From positions 1 to 5,640 of the forward strand of contig CAJXEG010000091.1 in assembly GCA_913052425.1 (NCBI GenBank): DNA of 5,640 nt, read 5' to 3'. Position numbers and translations under genes: made by a program. The notes under the pieces are model-generated. The model worked only from the letters and a program-made list of their open reading frames with translations, did no database searches and had not been told where the DNA came from. The stretch is from an uncultured Flavobacteriaceae bacterium (GTDB taxonomy: Bacteria; Bacteroidota; Bacteroidia; Flavobacteriales; Flavobacteriaceae). Below are positions 1-4,720 of this stretch, piece by piece; position 1 is the first letter of the stretch; every line of letters starts with the position of its first letter.

Positions 1-284
1 GGAGTGTTTTTTTGGGCATCAACACTTCCCGTTTCTATGGTCTGATAACCAAGAAATGAGATTTCTAGTGAGAATTTGCCATTGCCGCCATCGGGAAGGA
101 GAAAACTACCGTCAGGTTTTGAAATGGTACCTTCCAAAATTTTACCATCTTGTTTTAAAAGTATGGACGCATACTCGATGGGGAGGTCTGTGTTTTTATC
201 CAGCACGATTCCCGAAATCTGACCCTGAGCTCCGAAGGGTATCAAACAAACCAAAATAAGACTGACAATACATTTCCTAATCAT
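1..284 (-). CDS. Outer-membrane beta-barrel / TonB-dependent receptor-type protein, N-terminal part (cut by window edge)
   Basis: The frame opens with ATG at 284-282 and stays open for 94 codons to the left edge, so only the N-terminus is present. Residues 1-21 form a classical signal peptide: MIRK, then a hydrophobic run, then AQG before Q22. Residues 23-90 fit a CarboxypepD_reg-like beta-sandwich: SGIVLDKNTDLPIEYASILL, then G52-T53, PDGSF at 57-61, and ISFLGYQT at 75-82. In Bacteroidota this domain stands in front of TonB-dependent receptors (SusC-like and siderophore types) and of the OMP_b-brl_3 outer-membrane barrel family; the spacing and wording look slightly more like the latter. The barrel lies outside the window, so substrate and exact family cannot be decided. 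No SD precedes the ATG (leader ATATAAACAAG). It lies 74 bp downstream of the GT39 gene on the same strand and could be co-transcribed with it or have its own promoter. Confidence 0.82.
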   Translation of the reverse strand, partial: MIRKCIVSLILVCLIPFGAQGQISGIVLDKNTDLPIEYASILLKQDGKILEGTISKPDGSFLLPDGGNGKFSLEISFLGYQTIETGSVDAQKNT

Positions 285-303
285 CTTGTTTATATAATTT
301 CAT

Positions 304-315
304 TGAATATATTCA
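304..315. repeat. 12-bp AT-rich palindrome in the gap before the outer-membrane gene
   Basis: TGAATATATTCA is a perfect 12-bp palindrome about 20 bp upstream of the ATG at 284. It lies in the very AT-rich 74-bp gap (285-358) between the GT39 stop and the outer-membrane gene. The position would suit an operator or a leader element, but AT-rich palindromes this short arise by chance. The gap shows no clear terminator. The only -7-like string, on the minus strand, is TAGATTTTG, one base too long for the TAnnTTTG consensus. Confidence 0.25.
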
Positions 316-358
316 TGGCTTACAAAATCTAATCATGATATAAAAGTAATATTTGAAT

Positions 359-1762
359 TTATTTTAATTGATAAAGTCCATCTTTTCTTCTCTCCCTCAG
401 CAGTTTTAGTTTGCTCATAACTTCAGAAGGGAGATCTTCAAGCTGTCTTTTTTTGATGATGATACAAAAGGAGGTGGAGTCTTCAACCATTTTCTCCAAC
501 GCATCGGGAGTAATAATTTTTATTTTCCCCTTGGAGTAAAACTGACTGGAATAAGATTTGAAGGGGAAGGCATAAAGCTCTGATGACTCTACCTCGGGAT
601 GGAACACCAGCATTTTGTCAGTACTACTGGAGAGTATCTTTTGTGTGGGTTCCAAAAAGTAAGCCCCAATCAACAAAACAGGCAGACCGACAGCAACATA
701 CAACATTGATTTTTTTCTCTCCAATGTGGGCCAATGATGGGTGATTAAAAGGGCAATGGGGATCATTACCGGTAGGGTGTAGGTATGGATCAAACTTTTT
801 GAAAAAGTAAAGAAAAAGGGTGTCCACAAAATCCATAGCCACAGGAAAAGTTGCCAGGGGTCATTCCACACTTTTTTCAATTTGTTTTTCAGTTGGCCCA
901 TAAGGACAAAAGACCAAGGCAAAGCACCGGCCAATAGAAAGGCCCAAATGATCCCCAAAGGTTGTTGTTTGGGAAAACCATATTTATCCCCCGACCAAGA
1001 GGAGTCTACAAAACGCAGGAAGTGTTCTCCCACCACAAAATAGTCTATAAAACCCGGTGAATTGACCTCCATCAGATAGTACCAAGGAAAGGCAATCAAT
1101 AGGCTTAAAAACCCTCCCAATACCCAAGGAATTTGAAAGATCTTCTTTAATGAAACTCGATGAAGAATGCACCATACGAACAAGGGAGGAAAACTCAGTA
1201 CACCAATGATTGGGCCTTTGGCCAACAATCCCAAACCGATACCGACAAAAAAAAGTAATCCTGAGATTCTACTTTTTTCAGAATGGAGGAATTCCCAGAA
1301 CCCCATCATCGTTATAGCAACCGAAAAGGAGAGCATCAAATCGGTAGAGAGTACTCCGGCATGAAGAAAAAACTCTGGAAGTGTAAGAAGGACAATTCCC
1401 GGGATCAAACCATTGATTTTTTTTTGGTGACCATAGGGGATCAGAAGTAAGGCGATTGAAATCGCCATGATCCAAAAGGGGAGCCTAAGGGCAAATTCAT
1501 GGTCTCCCAACAGACTGATGGAACCGGCAGAAAGCCAAGTAGACAGTGGAGGTTTGGCCCAAAAGGGGACACCGTAATCAATTTGTGGAACAATCCAATT
1601 ACCCGTTTCAGCCATCAATCGGGCAACCTCTCCATAGCGCGCCTCTGTTTTGTCTGTCAGTGGAATGACGGCATTGAAAAATAAGCGAATTGCTGCCAGA
1701 AGAATAAACACCCAGCCATAGGGCGATCTAAAATCGTTTTTAATTTTCTCTGCTAAGCTCAA
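359..1762 (-). CDS. ArnT/PMT-like glycosyltransferase family 39 integral membrane protein
   Basis: A 467-residue polytopic membrane protein, a GT-C-fold transferase of the ArnT/PMT_2 group. These enzymes move a sugar from a polyprenyl-phosphate donor to a lipid or protein acceptor on the outer face of the inner membrane. After TM1 (about 17-35) comes the first periplasmic loop with TDKTEARYGEVARLMAETG (36-54) and FWAKPPLSTWL (67-77), the signature of the family. D141 in LSTDL and AKGP at 181-184 are further family landmarks, as is the loop NSPGFIDYFVVGEHFLRFVD around 234-253. About 10-12 hydrophobic segments run to about residue 370; the last ~95 residues are soluble and probably periplasmic. 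The start is TTG at 1762-1760, overlapping the stop of the upstream GT2 gene; the next Met (M50) would delete the catalytic loop. Length is shorter than ArnT (about 550) but common for GT39 proteins. The acceptor cannot be inferred. Confidence 0.85.
   Translation of the reverse strand: MSLAEKIKNDFRSPYGWVFILLAAIRLFFNAVIPLTDKTEARYGEVARLMAETGNWIVPQIDYGVPFWAKPPLSTWLSAGSISLLGDHEFALRLPFWIMAISIALLLIPYGHQKKINGLIPGIVLLTLPEFFLHAGVLSTDLMLSFSVAITMMGFWEFLHSEKSRISGLLFFVGIGLGLLAKGPIIGVLSFPPLFVWCILHRVSLKKIFQIPWVLGGFLSLLIAFPWYYLMEVNSPGFIDYFVVGEHFLRFVDSSWSGDKYGFPKQQPLGIIWAFLLAGALPWSFVLMGQLKNKLKKVWNDPWQLFLWLWILWTPFFFTFSKSLIHTYTLPVMIPIALLITHHWPTLERKKSMLYVAVGLPVLLIGAYFLEPTQKILSSSTDKMLVFHPEVESSELYAFPFKSYSSQFYSKGKIKIITPDALEKMVEDSTSFCIIIKKRQLEDLPSEVMSKLKLLRERRKDGLYQLK
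1759..1762 (-). other. TTGA stop/start overlap coupling GT2 and GT39 genes
   Basis: Read on the minus strand, TTGA holds both the TGA stop of the GT2 gene (1761-1759) and the TTG start of the GT39 gene (1762-1760). This is the rare-start counterpart of the common ATGA overlap. No ATG exists in a position that would leave the conserved first loop intact, so the overlap decides the start and implies translational coupling from the upstream gene. Confidence 0.75.
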
Positions 1763-2493
1763 CTTTTATACTTTTTTGAAATTTTAAAAAGATCCCACCA
1801 TAAAGTAAAAAAATACAAGGGACTGACTCTGGAATCAGGGGTATCCACCCAAGCCCTAAGCGGAATTTCCCTCAGATGATTTTGAATCTCGGATCTTCCG
1901 AAAAGACGGATCATTCTAAAGAAAATTTCAACATCGAAAAGCCATTTGGAAATAAAGGCCTGGTCGAATATTTTCTCAGCGGTTTGGGCTTCAAAAATTT
2001 TGCAACCGCATTGAGAATCGTATATGCTTAAATTCAATGCATTGGAGATGGCAGTAGCGACCACTCTTCCCAATATAAAACGGTACCATTTTCTTTTGAT
2101 TTGGTTGTCCAGTTTTAAAATTCTCGACCCAAAGGCCAATACTACCGTTTCTTTAACCTGCTCTGACAAGCGCATACATTCTTCAAGGCTCGTGGCCAGG
2201 TCAGCATCCAGATAGGCTACTTTTTTAAAGTTCTTGTGTTTTAGTAGCTGGCGGAAACCTGTAAAAACAGCATTGGCCTTTCCACCATTTTGTGCCATAC
2301 TGTGTACTTCTATTTGACCGGGAAATTGATTTTTTAAGGCAGAGAGTACCCCATCGGTTTTGTCTTTAGAACCGTCATTGACAAAAAAAACAGACACCTT
2401 AGGCTGTAGCGACAGGAAGTTTTCAAACTGGGAAACGGGCAAACGATCCGCTTCATTATAGCAAGGGATTACGATGGCCAGATCTTTTTGCAT
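1759..2493 (-). CDS. Polyprenyl-phosphate glycosyltransferase, GT2 family (Alg5/DPG-synthase-like)
   Basis: A 244-residue GT-A glycosyltransferase, expected to transfer a hexose from a nucleotide sugar to undecaprenyl phosphate on the cytoplasmic face of the inner membrane. Landmarks: IVIPCYNEADRLP (7-19) for nucleotide binding; VNDGSKDKT (38-46); NGGKANAV (69-76); the DxD metal-binding motif YLDADLAT (94-101) with D96 and D98; FGSR (121-124); and DSQCGCKIF (159-167), characteristic of the dolichyl-phosphate-glucose synthase branch. Near the end, SRVSPLYFF and WWDLFKI also recall that branch. No C-terminal membrane domain is present, unlike GtrB/ArnC-type enzymes, so membrane contact is probably peripheral. 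Length agrees with compact bacterial members. The start is ATG at 2493-2491; a second ATG at 2500 is out of frame. The next gene encodes a transferase of the class that uses this enzyme's product, supporting a joint role in envelope glycosylation. The sugar is unknown. Confidence 0.88.
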   Translation of the reverse strand: MQKDLAIVIPCYNEADRLPVSQFENFLSLQPKVSVFFVNDGSKDKTDGVLSALKNQFPGQIEVHSMAQNGGKANAVFTGFRQLLKHKNFKKVAYLDADLATSLEECMRLSEQVKETVVLAFGSRILKLDNQIKRKWYRFILGRVVATAISNALNLSIYDSQCGCKIFEAQTAEKIFDQAFISKWLFDVEIFFRMIRLFGRSEIQNHLREIPLRAWVDTPDSRVSPLYFFTLWWDLFKISKKYKS

Positions 2494-2499
2494 AGTGCA

Positions 2500-2507
2500 T
2501 AAAGATA
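2500..2507 (-). promoter_or_regulatory. Possible -7 box for the GT2-GT39 operon
   Basis: On the minus strand TATCTTTA matches the Bacteroidota -7 consensus TAnnTTTG at every fixed position except the last. It ends only 6 nt before the GT2 ATG, so a transcript from here would be nearly leaderless. No TTTG -33 element is visible at the expected distance. The strong terminator at 2565-2595 means the operon needs a promoter somewhere in 2494-2564, and this is the best string there. Confidence 0.3.
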
Positions 2508-2564
2508 AGTATAATTATATACTACATTAATTAAAGTATTTTATGGGCCTGCTTGTAAAAAGAC

Positions 2565-2595
2565 AAAAAAAATGCGAGCCCATCGGCTCGCATTT
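2565..2595 (-). terminator. Strong intrinsic terminator of the small transcription unit
   Basis: On the minus strand an 11-bp perfect stem (AAATGCGAGCC pairing with GGCTCGCATTT) closes a four-base GATG loop and runs into eight consecutive T. The plus-strand reading has only three T after the stem, so the direction is leftward. It lies about 20 nt after the stop of the 20-codon ORF and separates that unit, and any read-through from the antiporter, from the GT2-GT39 operon. Confidence 0.93.
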
Positions 2596-2615
2596 GACTT
2601 ATAGATAAGGATAGC

Positions 2616-2678
2616 TTAGAACGCAGTACTCGTAGGTATCTGCTGTCCTAACTTCCCTAAATTAAATATGTAAGACAT
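2616..2678 (-). CDS. Predicted 20-residue peptide with very strong ribosome binding site
   Basis: ATG at 2678-2676 to TAA at 2618-2616 encodes MSYIFNLGKLGQQIPTSTAF. I do not recognise the family. The case for translation is AGAAAGGAGGTG ending 4 nt before the ATG (GGAGG core 6 nt away), a -7 box upstream and a strong terminator about 20 nt past the stop. The peptide is neutral to slightly basic (one Lys, no acidic residue), with a mildly hydrophobic N-half and a polar, Ser/Thr-rich C-end. It has no membrane helix, Cys pair or obvious run of one amino acid such as amino-acid-attenuator peptides carry. It could be a functional small protein, a leader peptide whose translation controls RNA folding, or an ORF whose main role is to load ribosomes. 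It lies 94 nt downstream of the antiporter stop (2772) on the same strand. Its shortness makes coding uncertain without conservation data. Confidence 0.6.
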   Translation of the reverse strand: MSYIFNLGKLGQQIPTSTAF

Positions 2679-2682
2679 TTGA

Positions 2683-2694
2683 CACCTCCTTTCT
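2683..2694 (-). promoter_or_regulatory. Extended Shine-Dalgarno, 12-nt complement of 16S rRNA 3' end
   Basis: The minus-strand sequence AGAAAGGAGGTG is the full complement of CACCTCCTTTCT, the 3' end of 16S rRNA usual in Bacteroidota. The GGAGG core is 6 nt from the ATG at 2678. Leaders of the other genes here (ATATAAACAAG, TCTTTATGCACT, AACTTATTTATC, AATCTAACTG, GCGACACCA) contain nothing similar. This site sets the start of the 20-codon ORF and is exceptional for the phylum. Confidence 0.85.
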
Positions 2695-2710
2695 ATATTA
2701 GTTAGACATA

Positions 2711-2724
2711 GCTGTTGTCACAGC
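2711..2724 (-). other. Short leader hairpin upstream of the strong SD
   Basis: In the predicted transcript GCUGU-GACA-ACAGC forms a 5-bp stem closed by a GNNA-type tetraloop, in the middle of the leader. The ACAGC arm is repeated in the ORF at 2646-2642, so an alternative pairing is possible. Short stems like this are easily found by chance. Confidence 0.3.
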
Positions 2725-2740
2725 GTTAACTTCTCTCTGT

Positions 2741-2748
2741 CAAAGATA
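2741..2748 (-). promoter_or_regulatory. -7 promoter box (TATCTTTG) of the small unit
   Basis: On the minus strand TATCTTTG is a perfect match to the Bacteroidota -7 consensus TAnnTTTG. It lies 24 bp past the antiporter stop and about 63 bp before the ATG of the 20-codon ORF. No TTTG -33 element is seen 19-21 bp upstream, where the sequence is instead part of an inverted repeat. The transcript should begin near 2735. Confidence 0.55.
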
Positions 2749-2749
2749 A

Positions 2750-2768
2750 GCAGACAAAAAATTTCTGC
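2750..2768. repeat. Inverted repeat GCAGA-N9-TCTGC next to the -7 box
   Basis: A 5-bp inverted repeat with an A/T-rich 9-bp centre lies between the antiporter stop and the -7 box, 2 bp from the box. It occupies the place where the spacer and -33 region of that promoter should be, so it could be an operator. It is a poor terminator for the antiporter because no T-run follows it on the minus strand. Confidence 0.3.
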
Positions 2769-2771
2769 CGA

Positions 2772-4040
2772 TTATTTTACAATGTTTTTTAGCGTGAGAC
2801 CTTGCACCAAAATGGTAAACAATACAATAACATAGGTCAGAAAAAGAATCAAGGCTTTTCCCTCTCCTATATCGTCGGGTAGGTTGAGTGCCAAGGCTAC
2901 GCTCAAGCCTCCTCTGAGTCCACCCCAAGTGATGATCAATGCGGTTTTCTTTTCAAACTTTTTAAACAGAGATAAAAAGGCGATGGGAATGCTTACCCCT
3001 ATACCTCTTGACACCACTACTAAAATAATTACCAAAACGGAAATGGTTATGAATGGCAACTGGAAAGATTCAAAAATCATTATGATCTCCAGTCCAATAA
3101 GTATGAATAAAATGGCATTTAAAGTTTCATCCAAAAGATGCCAAAACTTGTAGACATAATCACCCATAGCTTTTTGTAAACCATCTTCACTTTTATCTAC
3201 GTCTAGATTTTGGTTTAAAAATAAACCCATCATCACTACCCCTAGGACTGCAGAAAAATGAAAATAGTGAGATATAATAGGTAGTAGTAAAACTAATGAG
3301 ATGGTAATTAAAACCTCTAGCTCGGTATGTTCGTTTTCAATGTATTTTAAAAGTTTGAGACCAAAATAACCCATAACTGATCCTAGGGCAACTCCCCCCA
3401 AAACTTCTGTAACAAACAAGCTTCCAACTGCAGCGACAGTAATGTTTTCTACACCGTCCTGTTTGATACTTAAGAGGGTTAAAAAAACTACTACACCAAT
3501 ACCGTCGTTAAAAAGTGATTCTCCTGCAATTCGGGTTTCTGTTATTGAAGATAAATTCATTTTTTTTATCATGGCCAAAACGGCAATGGGATCTGTAGGA
3601 GCGATCAAGGCACCAAACAAAAGACAGTCTATATATGTTAATCCCATAGTAGTTAGACCAAATAATGGCTGCTCGACTAACCAATAAACTCCCGAACCAA
3701 CAGCAAAAGTGGAAAAAATAACACCAAAACTTGCTAAGAGTAAAATAGTTACTTTATCTTTTAATAATTCATGAACATTTACGCTCATGGCACCAGCAAA
3801 AAGCAAGAAAGGCAACATAACATTCACTAATAATTCACTGAAGTCAAACTCTTTGGTTATTTTTGACACGGTTTCGAATACCTGTGGAAAAACAACTCCC
3901 ACTATTGCAACAATTACTGATAAACAAAGTGCCAAAATCATCAAACCGATAGTTTGAGGGAGCTTTAAAAGTCGGATGTTAATCAATGTAAAAACAGCAG
4001 CTAACGTAATTAATATGGTAGATAATTCAAGAATGCCCAT
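2772..4040 (-). CDS. Na+/H+ antiporter, CPA1 (NhaP-like) family
   Basis: A 422-residue inner-membrane protein, hydrophobic throughout, with about 12-13 predicted transmembrane segments and almost no cytoplasmic tail. It should exchange Na+ (or K+/Li+) for H+ and serve pH and salt homeostasis. Ion-site residues of the CPA1 family are all present: the unwound-helix motif FGALIAPTDPIAVLA (142-156) with T149, D150 and P151, then GESLFNDGIGVVVF (173-186) with E174 and the N178-D179 pair of electroneutral exchangers. Late in the protein TWGGLRGGLSVALAL (371-385) carries the conserved arginine, R376. Starting at ATG 4040-4038 gives a normal first helix; the leader has no SD but has a weak -7-like TATATTTA. 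It starts 36 bp after the ribE stop on the same strand, so it may be read from ribE. Sampled lines are about 32-38% GC, against about 42-48% in the neighbours, which hints at separate acquisition. Confidence 0.92.
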   Translation of the reverse strand: MGILELSTILITLAAVFTLINIRLLKLPQTIGLMILALCLSVIVAIVGVVFPQVFETVSKITKEFDFSELLVNVMLPFLLFAGAMSVNVHELLKDKVTILLLASFGVIFSTFAVGSGVYWLVEQPLFGLTTMGLTYIDCLLFGALIAPTDPIAVLAMIKKMNLSSITETRIAGESLFNDGIGVVVFLTLLSIKQDGVENITVAAVGSLFVTEVLGGVALGSVMGYFGLKLLKYIENEHTELEVLITISLVLLLPIISHYFHFSAVLGVVMMGLFLNQNLDVDKSEDGLQKAMGDYVYKFWHLLDETLNAILFILIGLEIIMIFESFQLPFITISVLVIILVVVSRGIGVSIPIAFLSLFKKFEKKTALIITWGGLRGGLSVALALNLPDDIGEGKALILFLTYVIVLFTILVQGLTLKNIVK

Positions 4041-4076
4041 GATAAATAAGTTTTCTTAAATATAATCTAAATATAT

Positions 4077-4667
4077 TTATGTGTGCAAACGATGAAGCTT
4101 TGAAATGTATTTTCCGATCATATCAAATTCCAAATTGACCGTATTTCCTTTTTGGATCAGGTGGAAATTGGTGTGTTCATAGGTATAGGGAATGATGGCC
4201 ACAGAAAAGTGATTCAGCCCCGAGTTAACTACAGTAAGACTGACACCATTGACACAGATAGAACCCTTCTCTATGGTAATGTTTTTTTGATTTTGGTCAT
4301 ATTCAAAGTCAAAAAACCAGCTTCCATCCCTAAAATCGACTCCGGTGCAAAAACCGATCTGATCCACATGGCCTTGAACAATGTGACCGTCCAAACGACT
4401 GTTCATCATCATGGCCCTTTCAAGATTGATCAAATCGCCCATTTTAATCCCCCCAAGATTCGATTTTTCCAAAGTTTCTTGAATGGCAGTAACCTTGTAT
4501 CGATCAGCGGTTGTCTCCACCACAGTGAGACAAACACCATTGTGGGCCAAGCTTTGGTCTATTTTTAATTCTTGGGTCAAACTACTTTCAAGGCTGAGGT
4601 GAAGATTCTCTTGGTCTTTTTCCAAGTCGACCACTTTCCCAAACGCCTCAATGATTCCAGTAAACAT
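4077..4667 (-). CDS. ribE: Riboflavin synthase, alpha subunit
   Basis: A 196-residue complete protein that dismutates two 6,7-dimethyl-8-ribityllumazine molecules to riboflavin and the pyrimidinedione precursor, the last step of riboflavin synthesis. It opens with the hallmark MFTGIIEAFGKV and is built of two similar lumazine-binding barrels, about 1-94 and 95-190. The repeated motif is NGVCLTVVE (43-51) in the first and NGVSLTVV (140-147) in the second. S143 corresponds to the catalytic-region serine of the C-barrel; GHIVQGHVD (94-102) begins the second barrel; MGDLINLERAM (76-86) is also typical. The C-terminal GKYISKLH is the trimer helix. The N-barrel reads AHNGVC where AVNGVC-type sequences are common, a mild variation. 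Start ATG 4667-4665 is fixed by the MFTGI motif. It is divergent from pdxA with 53 bp between starts; TAATTTTA at 4702-4695 on the minus strand is a weak -7 candidate. No FMN riboswitch fits in the short leader. Confidence 0.96.
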   Translation of the reverse strand: MFTGIIEAFGKVVDLEKDQENLHLSLESSLTQELKIDQSLAHNGVCLTVVETTADRYKVTAIQETLEKSNLGGIKMGDLINLERAMMMNSRLDGHIVQGHVDQIGFCTGVDFRDGSWFFDFEYDQNQKNITIEKGSICVNGVSLTVVNSGLNHFSVAIIPYTYEHTNFHLIQKGNTVNLEFDMIGKYISKLHRLHT

Positions 4668-4680
4668 CAGTTAGATTTAA

Positions 4681-4697
4681 TTACATTTGTGATGTAA
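4681..4697. promoter_or_regulatory. Inverted repeat TTACAT-N5-ATGTAA between ribE and pdxA
   Basis: A perfect 6-bp inverted repeat with a 5-bp centre covers the pdxA -7 box and the start-proximal leader of ribE, inside the only 53 bp that separate the two starts. The geometry suits a dimeric regulator able to affect both genes. No regulator can be named, and repeats of this size in AT-rich DNA can be accidental. Confidence 0.35.
4682..4689 (+). promoter_or_regulatory. -7 promoter box (TACATTTG) of pdxA
   Basis: TACATTTG matches TAnnTTTG perfectly and lies 31 bp upstream of the pdxA ATG, giving an expected leader of about 25 nt. No TTTG -33 element is visible at the proper distance, where the ribE coding sequence begins. 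Confidence 0.5.
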
Positions 4698-4720
4698 AAT
4701 TAGGAATAAAAGCGACACCA

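Larger units (their letters stand above)
2565..2736 (-). other. Predicted ~170-nt autonomous transcript (small mRNA or dual-function RNA)
   Basis: A -7 box at 2748-2741, a terminator at 2595-2565 and an ORF with a strong SD between them delimit a short transcript starting near 2735. The exact 5' end is inferred from usual -7 spacing. The transcript would consist of a leader of about 55 nt with a 5-bp hairpin, a 20-codon ORF, about 20 nt of 3' UTR and the terminator. It fits between the antiporter stop and the GT2 start and is on the same strand as both, but the terminator makes it independent of the genes to the left. I do not recognise it as a named RNA family. It could also be the attenuated tail of an antiporter read-through transcript. 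Confidence 0.5.

Noticed and set aside
56..259. A 67-codon plus-strand frame at the left end
   Set aside because: It is antisense to the signal peptide and carboxypeptidase-regulatory-like domain of the outer-membrane protein, which is clearly the coding strand.
2565..2595. The hairpin as a bidirectional terminator or as part of a repeat element
   Set aside because: The plus-strand side has only three T after the stem and no plus-strand gene ends here; no second copy of the stem was seen in the window.
2679..2694. Plus-strand GACACCTCCTTTCT as a remnant of a 16S rRNA 3' end
   Set aside because: The match stops after CACCTCCTTTCT and no helix 45 or other 16S sequence precedes it; it is better explained as the complement of a strong SD in proper place before an ATG.
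2698..2709. A mini-ORF ATG TCT AAC TAA just upstream of the strong SD, beginning like the 20-codon ORF (ATGTCT)
   Set aside because: Only three codons, with no ribosome binding site before it; the similarity to the real start is six bases and could be chance.
2750..2768. The GCAGA/TCTGC hairpin as terminator of the antiporter gene
   Set aside because: The stem is only 5 bp and no T-run follows on the minus strand; it was kept only as a possible operator.
2740..2928. A 62-codon minus-strand frame crossing the antiporter stop and the mini-gene promoter
   Set aside because: It overlaps the antiporter 3' end in another frame, has no SD or plausible product, and its sequence reads as an out-of-frame shadow rich in Arg and Ser.
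4152..4568. A 138-codon open frame on the plus strand, antisense to riboflavin synthase
   Set aside because: It lies wholly inside ribE on the opposite strand, its translation shows no recognisable domain, and ribE is complete with all family motifs.
4668..4720. FMN riboswitch before ribE
   Set aside because: The leader is at most a few dozen bases, far too short for the RFN element, and contains none of its conserved blocks.
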